From Rothia koreensis (GTDB taxonomy: Bacteria; Actinomycetota; Actinomycetes; Actinomycetales; Micrococcaceae): DNA of 32,719 bases. The DNA lies in the NCBI RefSeq assembly GCF_004136575.1, contig NZ_NOIQ01000023.1, positions 1-32,719 of the forward strand, given 5' to 3'. Under the pieces are notes generated by a model, which saw only the letters and a list, made by a program, of their open reading frames with translations, searched no databases and was not told where the DNA came from. The position numbers and the translations under genes were made by a program. Positions 1 to 7,203 of the stretch are shown here, in pieces (the first letter of the stretch is position 1; each line of letters starts with the position of its first letter).

Positions 1-272
1 ACCCGTTCGGGGCCGATATTGCCGGGATCGGTGATTACGAGAACGAGAAGTTCCAGTATTTGAAGTCGCAGGGGTTCAACGCGTTTTTCAATGTGGATGC
101 CTCGGTCCCGGCCTGGGGTCAGGCCGGAAGCAAGTACCTGCGTCAGGCCCGGATCAATGTGGACGGGATTTCGTTGAAGCACGCGATCGAGGGGACATCG
201 CAGACGTTGAATGAGTTCTTCGACCCGCACACGGTCCTGGATCCCCAACGCCCCAAATCAATCTCCGGATAG
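1..272 (+). CDS. C-terminal end of a polysaccharide-deacetylase-like protein (5' truncated)
   Basis: The reading frame is open from base 3 at the window edge and stops at 270-272, so only the last 89 residues are visible. They contain PFGADI near the start, then FFNVDAS, YLRQARINVDG and a late FFDPHTVLDP. From memory, this order (PFG, GFxxFFNVD, RQxRxNVDG, FF-x4-VLD) is the end of secreted actinobacterial proteins annotated as polysaccharide deacetylases, which act on cell-wall or capsular glycans. The catalytic Asp-His-His region would lie upstream and cannot be checked. Only the open frame and these motifs are seen; the family is recalled and tentative. A hairpin with CCGTC/GACGG arms (339-354) lies downstream. 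Confidence 0.5.
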   Translation, partial: PFGADIAGIGDYENEKFQYLKSQGFNAFFNVDASVPAWGQAGSKYLRQARINVDGISLKHAIEGTSQTLNEFFDPHTVLDPQRPKSISG

Positions 273-357
273 GGGAACGTCGTCGTCCTCGCGGGAGAAA
301 GCGCGGTGAGCAGCGCGAGCCCGGAGAGAATCTCGTCCGTCTGTCCGGACGGCGACT

Positions 358-857
358 TCAAGCCTTGGGGCTCAGGACTTGTTCGATGCCCACCTGGTGG
401 ATTTCCTTCGGTACGGAAGCGGCAACGGCCGCGGCGTGACCAGCCGGACCGGGGATGATGCAAGCCCACAGTCCGTGGACCCTTGCGGAGGCGGCCTCGA
501 CCACCGGGTGCCATCGCAGGTCGCGGGTCGCCGTTGCGTCCTTCCACGGTGCGTGCACAATTCGCTCGCCCAGGAGAAGATCGTGCGGAGCATGATCCAG
601 TCCCAGCCCGGCGGCCTTGAGCACCGCTTCCTTGAGAACCCAGCGGTCGATCCGCTCACGGGTGCCGGCGCAGGGATCCGCGGACGCGGACCATGGTGTC
701 GGCCGCGGATCCGACGGGGCGACGTCGAGGGCGGCCGCTTCGACGGGGTGGAGCGCGTAGCGATCGAATCCGGCGAACAGTCGATCGGGAGCTCGGTTCT
801 GCGCGTGGAGGTCTCGGATGCCCGGGCCGAGGGTGCCGGTGCAGCGGTCGTGTCCAT
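358..857 (-). pseudogene. Broken 4'-phosphopantetheinyl transferase (C-terminal half only)
   Basis: The minus frame ending at 358 is open back to about 888. It encodes an Sfp-type transferase signature around 598-642, WVLKEAVLKAAGLGL, containing the KE-x3-K motif that binds Mg-CoA. Upstream is the usual L-x-P-x-E helix (LHPVEAAAL). The C-terminal part continues plausibly with VHGLWACIIPGPAGHAAAVA. No ATG, GTG or TTG occurs in this frame between the upstream stop at 889 and 624, which is inside the motif, and the N-terminal domain with the metal-binding Asp is absent. An ATG at 857 lies in another frame. A truncated, frameshifted remnant fits best; a sequencing error is the alternative. An intact enzyme would load phosphopantetheine onto carrier proteins. 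Confidence 0.5.
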
Positions 858-975
858 CAGATGATTTTCGATTCGAGGTACCTTGAACTCACATGGGGTG
901 CAGATACCCGTGTATTCGGAGCGAGACCGTTGCTGGATTGGCGATGGCGCACCGTCGTCACGAGGTCGCACGAAT

Positions 976-1608
976 TCAGCCGTTGTCGCCGTCGAGCGCG
1001 GCGTAGACCACGTAGTTGTCCTCGAAAAGTCCGGAGGATGAGTCGTACCCGTCACAGGTGATCAGGCGCAGCTCAGGCCCATCGGTGTGGCCGTAGACCT
1101 CGGCGGTCGGGAAGTGGTCCTTGGGGTATTCCTGGCCTTTCGTGACCGTGAACCTCACTTCCGAACCGTCGTCCCGATCCACTGTGATCGTGTCTCCCGG
1201 TTTCAGCGTGCGGAGTTCGGCGAAGACTCCGGAGCCGCCCTCGGTGTCGTTGACGTGGCCGAGGAATACCGACGGTCCTGGCTTTCCGGGGACGGGAGAC
1301 TGGTTGTACCAGCCGGCCGGCGACCCGGGGTCCCCCGGAGGGACTTCGAGCCGATGGTCCTTGTTCAGTCCGAGGCTGAGGGCAGAGGTGTCGACGCCGA
1401 TCGAGGGGACCCGCAACGCGGTCGGACGGGATGCCTTCGCTCTCTGGTCCGAACCGGGTGGTGCGGTGGCTCCTGCCGTGCTGCTTCCGGATGACCCAGG
1501 CGATGGTCCGTCCCGGCCAGGTTGTGCTCCGCAGGCCGAGACCAGCAGGACGGCGGCAACCGCGGAGACTCTGAGGAATCCGCGGTTGCCGAATTTGGTA
1601 TGACTCAT
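976..1608 (-). CDS. Class F sortase with lipoprotein-like N-terminus
   Basis: A 210-residue extracytoplasmic transpeptidase that should attach a sorting-signal protein to the cell wall. The N-terminus has a hydrophobic stretch and a lipobox-like LLVSAC (Cys26), then a Ser/Gly/Pro linker to about residue 60. The sortase domain follows, with the catalytic His in FLGHVN (His118) and the catalytic Cys in LITCDG (Cys185). Size and single-domain layout fit class F. In the family as I recall it, the strand after the Cys often reads Y-R-D-N; here it is F-E-D-N (Glu196), so the usual Arg is not obvious. The gene starts 27 bp after the stop of the CHRD-protein gene on the same strand, so one operon is likely and that protein is the natural substrate candidate. 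Confidence 0.88.
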   Translation of the reverse strand: MSHTKFGNRGFLRVSAVAAVLLVSACGAQPGRDGPSPGSSGSSTAGATAPPGSDQRAKASRPTALRVPSIGVDTSALSLGLNKDHRLEVPPGDPGSPAGWYNQSPVPGKPGPSVFLGHVNDTEGGSGVFAELRTLKPGDTITVDRDDGSEVRFTVTKGQEYPKDHFPTAEVYGHTDGPELRLITCDGYDSSSGLFEDNYVVYAALDGDNG

Positions 1609-1635
1609 GATGATGCTGTCGTCCGTGGTTCGGGA

Positions 1636-2445
1636 TCAGGCCCGGTGGCGACGCAGCAGGTACACGGCCCCTCCACCGACTGCCGCCAGCCCGACCGCAC
1701 CGGCGCCAATGCCTACTGCGGTCGAGGAGGTATCGGTTTTCTGGGTGACTCCGGTATCGGCGCCGCCCTCAGGGACATCGCCCATTTGCGAGGCGTTCAG
1801 GGTCCCGCACGCCGCAGGCAGGGTTGCCGCCAACGGCAACGAGTCGTCCAGCGGACTCATTTCCTGTTGGGCCGTCTGGCTCAGGTTCATGGGGTCAACT
1901 CCGTGCACAACCACGACCGCGGTCCTGTCCTTCAACGCCTGCTGGGTGGCATCGTCGACGTCAACCGTCTGGTGGTAGCTGTACGAGCTGCCACCGGGGA
2001 ACCGGTCCACGGCCAGTGCCGAATCCGGGCTGGTGTCACCCGAAGTCGTCAGCGACGAGGCGATCATGCCGTAGGCCGGATGGGCTTCGGGCGTGCTGAC
2101 TGCACCGTCACCGTTGTCGTCCATATCGGGCGTGGGGCAAGTTCCTGCGGCCCCGATGTGGATGTGCTGGGCATGGGGGAAGGGCCCGTCCTTGAATGTC
2201 TCGGCCGCGCCCTGGACGTTGACCGTCACGGTGGCCTTGTTTCCGTCGACCTTGACCGTGGCATCGCCGGTGGTGCCGCTGTTGTTCAGGGATTCCAGGT
2301 TCGCCATGGAGGTCCATGACCCTTGGGAACTGGAAGCGGATCCGCCGTCATGGCCATGACCTTCGTGGGCCGATGCAGGTGCCGCTGCAAGTGCAAGGGT
2401 TCCCAGCGCGAGGGCGGGAATGGTGAGAAATGTTGAGCGTCGCAT
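1636..2445 (-). CDS. CHRD-domain surface protein with C-terminal anchor, probable sortase substrate
   Basis: A 269-residue exported protein. Residues 1-27 are a Sec signal peptide (MRRSTFL, hydrophobic core, cleavage after ASA), followed by His/Gly-rich HEGHGHDGG. Residues about 40-190 resemble a CHRD domain: alternating strands, PHAQHIHIGAAGTCPTP, and later RTAVVVVHGVD. An acidic loop, DMDDNGDG, could bind metal. The end has PEGGADTG (225-232), a Gly/Ala/Val-rich membrane span and the basic tail RRHRA. That is a sorting-signal layout without LPXTG, suited to the class F sortase encoded next. The ATG at 2445 was chosen because GAGGAG lies at 2452-2457 and the signal peptide begins there; the frame runs further upstream but that part looks non-coding. 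A SigK-like promoter lies about 60-90 bp upstream. Confidence 0.82.
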   Translation of the reverse strand: MRRSTFLTIPALALGTLALAAAPASAHEGHGHDGGSASSSQGSWTSMANLESLNNSGTTGDATVKVDGNKATVTVNVQGAAETFKDGPFPHAQHIHIGAAGTCPTPDMDDNGDGAVSTPEAHPAYGMIASSLTTSGDTSPDSALAVDRFPGGSSYSYHQTVDVDDATQQALKDRTAVVVVHGVDPMNLSQTAQQEMSPLDDSLPLAATLPAACGTLNASQMGDVPEGGADTGVTQKTDTSSTAVGIGAGAVGLAAVGGGAVYLLRRHRA

Positions 2446-2502
2446 CGTCGGTCTCCTCAATGTGTGATGCTTCGTCCGCCCTTCGATCGGGGCGTATACG
2501 TG

Positions 2503-2531
2503 AGGTTCGACACCACTTGATGCGTGGATGG
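2503..2531 (-). promoter_or_regulatory. SigK-like promoter for the CHRD/sortase operon
   Basis: On the minus strand CCATCC occupies 2531-2526 and TCGAAC occupies 2508-2503, with a 17-bp spacer. The mycobacterial SigK consensus as I recall it is CCATCC-N16/17-CCGAAT, so the -35 is exact and the -10 matches 4 of 6. Transcription would start near 2496, giving a leader of about 50 nt before the ATG at 2445. The assignment rests on the motif and on the neighbouring SigK/RskA-like genes. Confidence 0.5.
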
Positions 2532-2624
2532 GTGCCAACTCAATTTTTCCTGGGAATTTGGCACATTTCGCCGCAATGCGGTCTGTCTCGTTCCGAGGTG
2601 GCCGGATTCGGATGCCGCGCCCAC

Positions 2625-2651
2625 ACATCCAAGCGCGCGGCGGTACCGAAT
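2625..2651 (+). promoter_or_regulatory. SigK-like autoregulatory promoter of the sigma factor gene
   Basis: ACATCC at 2625-2630 and CCGAAT at 2646-2651 are separated by 15 bp. The -10 is exact and the -35 matches 5 of 6 to the SigK consensus, although the spacer is 1-2 bp short. It points toward the sigma gene, whose start codon is about 130 bp downstream. ECF sigma genes commonly transcribe themselves, so this fits autoregulation. Confidence 0.45.
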
Positions 2652-2790
2652 CAGAGGTATATCCCGCCCGGGGTCACACAGAAATGCCGCCCAGCGGACG
2701 AGTGGCGTGATCCGGGAGGAGGAATGCCCTGAGGGGCGAATGCTGCCGTCGTATGGGGCGCGCAGCACCACGAGAAGTTAGAGAGACCAT

Positions 2791-3408
2791 GTGAGTTCTT
2801 CCTCAGCTACCCCGGGAGGCCGTCGTGGGGCATCGAAGAGAGGTGTGAACGATGCGGACGAGGCCCATCGGGCGTCCTTGGTCGCGCGAAGCGCCCAAGG
2901 GGACGATTCGGCTTTTGCCGACCTCTACGATGCCACCGTTTCGGTGGTCTATGGGGTCGTGATTCGTTTGCTCCGTTCCAGTGATTTGTCCGCCGAAATT
3001 GTTCAAGATGTGTATCTCATGGCGTGGCAGCAGGCGGCGAAATTCGATCCCGCTCGTGGAACCACCAAAGCCTGGTTGTCCACGATGGCCCACCGCCGGG
3101 CGGTGGACATGATCCGCTCCAGCACGCGACGTCGTGATCGCGAGGAGTACTACCAAGTCCGCGAGGGGGAAGGCGGTCCCGCAGACCAGACATGGGACGG
3201 CGTCGAAAGTGCTTTGGACAGAGAGGACGTGGACTCGGGGCTGTCTCAACTGAGCCCCGTCCAGCGGCAGGCCTTGGAGTTGGTTTATTTCCGGGGACTG
3301 ACCCATCAGCAAATGGCCCATTACCTGAGGATCCCGTTGGGGACAGCGAAATCCAGGATCAGGAACGGGCTGGTCACTCTCCGGGCAGTATTGGGGGAAC
3401 AGTGCTAG
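2791..3408 (+). CDS. sigK: ECF RNA polymerase sigma factor, SigK-like
   Basis: A 205-residue ECF-type sigma factor with only regions 2 and 4. Region 2 spans about residues 40-110: DSAFADLYDATVSVVYGVV, the polymerase-binding SAEIVQDVYLMAWQQ, and the -10-recognising stretch ending AHRRAVDMIRS. Region 4 spans about 150-200: LSPVQRQALELVYFRGLTHQQMAHYLRIP followed by LGTAKSRIRNGL. The start is taken as GTG at 2791, preceded by GAGAGA. The gene overlaps the next one by 7 bp, and that partner is an RskA-type anti-sigma factor, which is why I call it SigK-like. In mycobacteria SigK controls secreted fasciclin-type antigens; here the divergent CHRD protein and sortase are the likely targets. Confidence 0.85.
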   Translation: MSSSSATPGGRRGASKRGVNDADEAHRASLVARSAQGDDSAFADLYDATVSVVYGVVIRLLRSSDLSAEIVQDVYLMAWQQAAKFDPARGTTKAWLSTMAHRRAVDMIRSSTRRRDREEYYQVREGEGGPADQTWDGVESALDREDVDSGLSQLSPVQRQALELVYFRGLTHQQMAHYLRIPLGTAKSRIRNGLVTLRAVLGEQC

Positions 3409-4214
3409 ATCACAGTACGGAAGGGGCTCATCGGAGTGGCGACGTCCATTCGGACGCTGCACTGTACGCTGTTGATGCCCTCGAGCCAGAAGAAGTGCGT
3501 GCGTTCGAAGCGCACTTGGGCACGTGTTCCAGGTGCCGGGAAGAAGTCAGCTCCTTCCAGAGAACCGCCGAAGGGCTGGCCGAAGCGGTGGCGGTGGAAC
3601 CGCCCGCGGAGTTGAAGGCACAAGTCTTCCGTGCGATTGGCCGTGATTCCGGGCGAGAAACCGACAGGGACCAGAAACGAACGCGCCACCCCGACCGCAA
3701 TTCCGAGACCGATTCATCGGCCACGCTGTACAGGCTCGAGACGGCGAAAGCTCGTCGCAACCGCTGGCTGCTCGCGGCGGCCGCGGTCATCCTGGCGCCC
3801 GGCCTGGCCCTGGGCGGCTGGAGTCTCGGCCATCAGGCCGGGAACGACGGCCAACAGGTCACCGCAGAGCGGCAGCAGGAGCAACAACGTCAGGATGATC
3901 TGTTGGCCGCTCCGGACGTGGCCGTGAAACACATCAGTCAGGAAGGGGCCTCTGCCACGGTGGTCGCCTCCCGCGAACGGACCGACGCCATGTTTGTCGG
4001 GTCGAACTTCACGGACCCGGGGCAGGGCAAGCAGTATCAGCTCTGGCTGATGAAAGATGGCAGCCCCGTGCCTGACAAGACCTTCAACGGTGGCGACTCC
4101 AGCGTTTGGTTGACCGGAAATGTGGGCGACGCCGACGCCGTGGCCGTCACGGTCGAGCCAGAGGGGGGTTCCAAGGCTCCGACGAGCGACGTGATGATGT
4201 CTACCGAGATCTAG
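3402..4214 (+). CDS. rskA: Anti-sigma-K factor, RskA family
   Basis: A 270-residue single-pass membrane anti-sigma factor. The cytoplasmic N-terminal part has a zinc-finger-like H-x3-C-x2-C motif (His38, Cys42, Cys45 in HLGTCSRCREE), as in ZAS-type domains that hold an ECF sigma factor. A Lys/Arg-rich stretch (86-120) leads to one membrane span, about 121-141. The outer part, 150-268, is the RskA domain (FVGSNFTDPGQGKQYQLWLMKDGSPVPD). The GTG start at 3402 lies inside the sigma gene's last codons (stop at 3406-3408), a translational-coupling overlap. Release of the sigma factor in related systems needs regulated proteolysis; no protease is encoded here. An upstream-extended frame exists but overlaps the sigma gene and was not used. 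Confidence 0.88.
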   Translation: MLDHSTEGAHRSGDVHSDAALYAVDALEPEEVRAFEAHLGTCSRCREEVSSFQRTAEGLAEAVAVEPPAELKAQVFRAIGRDSGRETDRDQKRTRHPDRNSETDSSATLYRLETAKARRNRWLLAAAAVILAPGLALGGWSLGHQAGNDGQQVTAERQQEQQRQDDLLAAPDVAVKHISQEGASATVVASRERTDAMFVGSNFTDPGQGKQYQLWLMKDGSPVPDKTFNGGDSSVWLTGNVGDADAVAVTVEPEGGSKAPTSDVMMSTEI

Positions 4215-4234
4215 ACGGGCAGTCCCGCCAGGGC

Positions 4235-5419
4235 TCATTCATCGGGGGCGTCGCGGAATGAGGCGCGAAGCTCGGCCACGAACGTCGTGGGTGTCTCCAG
4301 CATCGGAAAGTGTCCGCCGCGGTCCAGGACGTTCCAGTGGCGGAGGTCGACGAAGCGTCGTTCGACCCAGGACCGGGGAAGTTTGCGCAGCTCTTCGGGA
4401 AATACGGACACCGCGGTGGGAACCGTGACCGGAGTGGTCATGTCCAGGCCCGAACCGTTCCGGGCGCTTTCCCAATACAGGCGGGCCGAGGAAGCACCGG
4501 AGGCGCTGAACCAGTAGAAGGCGACGTTGTCGAGCAGGCGCTGCTGCGATACCGCATTCTCCGGGTGGCCCTGGCAGTCGGCGGCATCGTGAAACTTCTC
4601 GATGATCCAGGCCAATTGAGCGGCCGGTGAATCGACGAACCCGTATCCGATGGTTTGAGGTCTCGTGGATTGAATCGCCGCGTAGCCCATGCCTGTACGC
4701 CGGAATTGTGTTTCATGGTCCAGCCAATCGCGCTCGGTGGCGGTGAGCTCATCGTCGGAGAATCCGCTGGGACGGGTCGCGTGAGGAACGGTCGTGTGCA
4801 TCATGGCGACCCGATCGGGGTGATGTATCGCCAGAGTGATCGTGACCATCGCGCCCCAGTCGCCCCCTTGGGCGAGGAAACGCTCATAACCGAGGCGAGC
4901 CATGAGTTCGGCCCAGGCGTCGGCGATCCGGCGAAGATCCCAACCAGGAGTGCTGGGTTTCCCTGAGAACCCGAACCCGGGGAGAGAGGGCAGAACCACG
5001 TGGAATGCGGGTTCATCGTCCGGCGGGTTGACCAGATCGTCGACCACATCCAGGGCTTCGACGACCGAGCCGGGCCACCCATGAGTGATCAGCAGAGGGC
5101 GCGCATCTGCGCGTGAAGACCGGACGTGCAGGAAATGGATGTCCAGGCCATCAATCTCAGTGGTCCACTGGCCGAGGCCATTCAGCTCGGCTTCCAGACG
5201 ACGCCAGTCATGATCGTGCAGCCAGTACTGGCACAGTTCGTGGACATACGTCAGCGGGATGCCCTGTGCCCACTCATCGTGGCTGCCGAGCACCGTCTCG
5301 TGCTCCGGAAAACGCGAGGCACGCAGACGCGAGTGAAGATCGTCGATCGCCTCGGTAGGAACGTTCAGGGCAAACGGCACGATACCCGTGTGATCGGTGG
5401 CGCGCTGGTCTGCAGTCAT
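4235..5419 (-). CDS. Epoxide hydrolase family protein (alpha/beta hydrolase)
   Basis: A 394-residue protein with the architecture of microsomal-type epoxide hydrolases, which open epoxides to diols. Residues about 12-120 form the EHN domain (IVPFALNVPTEAIDDLHSRL). The oxyanion-hole motif is HGWPG (113-117). The nucleophile is Asp187 in GGDWG, and the catalytic His is about 370 in DRGGHFPMLETP. SLPGFGFSGKP is also typical. Length is normal. It overlaps the upstream MBL gene by 4 bp (ATGA), so the two are co-transcribed and translationally coupled, under the divergent TetR. The natural substrate cannot be told. It converges with rskA, only 20 bp away. Confidence 0.92.
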   Translation of the reverse strand: MTADQRATDHTGIVPFALNVPTEAIDDLHSRLRASRFPEHETVLGSHDEWAQGIPLTYVHELCQYWLHDHDWRRLEAELNGLGQWTTEIDGLDIHFLHVRSSRADARPLLITHGWPGSVVEALDVVDDLVNPPDDEPAFHVVLPSLPGFGFSGKPSTPGWDLRRIADAWAELMARLGYERFLAQGGDWGAMVTITLAIHHPDRVAMMHTTVPHATRPSGFSDDELTATERDWLDHETQFRRTGMGYAAIQSTRPQTIGYGFVDSPAAQLAWIIEKFHDAADCQGHPENAVSQQRLLDNVAFYWFSASGASSARLYWESARNGSGLDMTTPVTVPTAVSVFPEELRKLPRSWVERRFVDLRHWNVLDRGGHFPMLETPTTFVAELRASFRDAPDE

Positions 5420-6405
5420 TGTCTGCCTCCTGTGCTCTGTTCTGAATGTCTTGTCAATGCGTGGTCATCAGCGATGACCTGTTCCATCACCTCGGTCGGC
5501 TTCGGTGACGGGCGCCCCTCGGCCTCGGCATATGCGCAAGCGAGATTCGCGTACACACGAGAGGCGTGTGCCCAGTTCCGATAAGGGCCAAGATCGATGT
5601 CCTGATAGGCCGCTTCCAGCGGAATACCGGCCGCCTGGGAACGCCTCGCGTGGTCCTGGACGAGCGAGAAATAATCGCGCACCTCACGAACACCCTCCTG
5701 GTCCGTGACAGAACCGTGCCCGGGGACCACGACGTCCGGAGCGAGGGCCAGGATTGTCTCGCACGCTTGGATCTGACCCGAAATGCTGGCCCAGGAGATG
5801 GGCGTTGTGCGATGGAATATGATGTCGCCGGCGAATACGACGCCGTCGTGCGGTACGTGGACGATTGCATCACCGGGCGTGTGCGCAGGTCCGACCTCGA
5901 CCAGATGTACCGCGATGTCTCCGAGGGAGATCGTCCGCGATCCGGCAAATGACTCGTTGGGCTCCTCTCGGGTCCAGGCGGTGTAATCAAAAGTCTCGGC
6001 TTGCCCACGTGCCCATGCGCCCGCCGCGGTATCCGGTTCCACGAGATCCGGAAGTGAGTCCGGATCCGGTGTCGAGCGCATCTCTTTGACCGCGGCGTCG
6101 GTCGCGATGATTCGACCCGCGTCGAAGACGCCGTTGCCTGTCCAGTGGTCGAGGTCGTGATGCGTATTGACGATCGTGGTGTGTGCGGGATCTCGGCTGC
6201 CGAAGCATTGGTCGAGGGCTGCTCGCATGGCCCGGGCCATACGCATGTCATTCTGCGTGTCGATGACCAGCACCTCATCTCCCGCTCTGACAACGCCGGA
6301 ATTGCTCAGGCCCCAGCCGCCAGGGGGCTCCAACCAGGCGTAACAATGGTCGGCCACGCGATGCAGGCCCTCTGTGTAGCTAGTGCGATCAATGTGGTTC
6401 ACCAT
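5416..6405 (-). CDS. MBL-fold metallo-hydrolase
   Basis: A 329-residue metallo-beta-lactamase-fold hydrolase. The metal-site motif reads NTHHDLDHWTGN (near residue 90), an H-x-D-x-D-H variant with Asp where the second His usually is. Further ligand motifs are GPAHTPGD, the bridging Asp in FAGDIIFH, and VVPGHGSV. Residues 25-60 (YAWLEPPGGWGLSNSGVV...VLVIDTQND) are typical of the first sheet. I chose ATG 6405 because the MBL fold begins right after it and because a promoter and operator occupy the DNA upstream; the frame runs on to 6519 through that region without sense. First gene of the epoxide hydrolase operon. The reaction is unknown; an ester or lactone hydrolase acting with the epoxide hydrolase is a guess. 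Confidence 0.88.
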   Translation of the reverse strand: MVNHIDRTSYTEGLHRVADHCYAWLEPPGGWGLSNSGVVRAGDEVLVIDTQNDMRMARAMRAALDQCFGSRDPAHTTIVNTHHDLDHWTGNGVFDAGRIIATDAAVKEMRSTPDPDSLPDLVEPDTAAGAWARGQAETFDYTAWTREEPNESFAGSRTISLGDIAVHLVEVGPAHTPGDAIVHVPHDGVVFAGDIIFHRTTPISWASISGQIQACETILALAPDVVVPGHGSVTDQEGVREVRDYFSLVQDHARRSQAAGIPLEAAYQDIDLGPYRNWAHASRVYANLACAYAEAEGRPSPKPTEVMEQVIADDHALTRHSEQSTGGRQ

Positions 6406-6411
6406 GTGCTC

Positions 6412-6481
6412 CCAACTCCAACGATGTGGTTGCAGTCTATGTTGCTCGCGGGGTGAAATACAACCACACCGTTGGAGTTGG
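6412..6481. promoter_or_regulatory. 21-bp inverted-repeat operator pair with divergent promoters
   Basis: The arms 6412-6432 and 6461-6481 are inverted copies matching at 20 of 21 positions; each holds CCAAC, TCCAACG and TGGTTG blocks. Toward the MBL gene I read -35 TTGTAT (6463-6458) and -10 TAGACT (6439-6434), spacer 18 bp, mostly between the arms. Toward the TetR gene an extended -10, TGGTATACT, ends at 6487, which puts the start of RNA near the ATG at 6495. A TetR-family repressor bound at the two arms would block both promoters. Confidence 0.65.
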
Positions 6482-6494
6482 TATACTTGTCTCC

Positions 6495-7112
6495 ATGGCT
6501 TGGGATACCGAAGGAACACGGAGGCGGCTCAAAGAGGCGGCAACAGTCGAATTTGCCGCGCACGGCCCCGACGGCACGTCCATGGCGCGCATCGCCGAAC
6601 GCGCAGGAATCAACAAGGAGCGCTTGTACAACTATTTCGGTGACAAGCGGGCGTTGTTTCATACCGTGCTCGCTGACGAACTCGCTCGGCTGTCCGCATC
6701 GGTGGTTCCCCCTGAAGGCGGAGATTTCGAGCGGGTTGGCGAATTCGCGGGGAGGACCTACGACTACTACGCCGACCACCCCGATCTGGCGCGGCTCTTG
6801 CTCTGGGAGGGGCTCGCAGACGGGCCCATCGCGGATGAGGCGAACCGTACGGAGCATTACCGACGGAAGGTCGCGGCTTACAGTGCGGCCCAGGACAACG
6901 GGGCTGTGGGGACTGCTATTCCCGCCGATCACCTGGTGCTCTTGGTGATCGGCTTGGCCGCATGGTGGTTTTGTGTTCCCCAACTCGCGCAGATGCTCAC
7001 CGGCACTGGCCCGGACAATGACACCGAGCAGCAACGGCGTCGGGCCACGGTGGTGACTGCCGCACAGAACCTGGCCACGGCGGAGAGCACTCCCGGTAAC
7101 GCCGGACGATGA
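6495..7112 (+). CDS. TetR family repressor of the MBL/epoxide hydrolase operon
   Basis: A 205-residue regulator. The N-terminal helix-turn-helix, residues about 5-50, is clear (GTSMARIAERAGINKERLYNYF followed by GDKRALF). The C-terminal ligand-binding part has YDYYADHPDLARLLLWEGL, usual for this family. ATG 6495 was chosen because the HTH starts directly after it and a -10 box (6482-6487) sits 7 nt before it, so the message is probably leaderless. It is divergent from the MBL/epoxide hydrolase operon and flanked by the inverted repeat at 6412-6481, so self-repression and control of that operon are likely. The effector is unknown; a substrate of the hydrolases is plausible. Confidence 0.9.
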   Translation: MAWDTEGTRRRLKEAATVEFAAHGPDGTSMARIAERAGINKERLYNYFGDKRALFHTVLADELARLSASVVPPEGGDFERVGEFAGRTYDYYADHPDLARLLLWEGLADGPIADEANRTEHYRRKVAAYSAAQDNGAVGTAIPADHLVLLVIGLAAWWFCVPQLAQMLTGTGPDNDTEQQRRRATVVTAAQNLATAESTPGNAGR

Positions 7113-7203
7113 CCCCACCCCACCGGCGACGGTGATGGCGTACTACTGTTCCGCCGTCCTGGCCTGAGCTGGCCATCCTGGTCGGAGCTGGCCGCGTGCG
7201 TTG

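Noticed and set aside
4212-4240. Terminator between the convergent rskA and epoxide hydrolase genes
   Set aside because: The 20-bp gap shows no convincing stem or U-tract.
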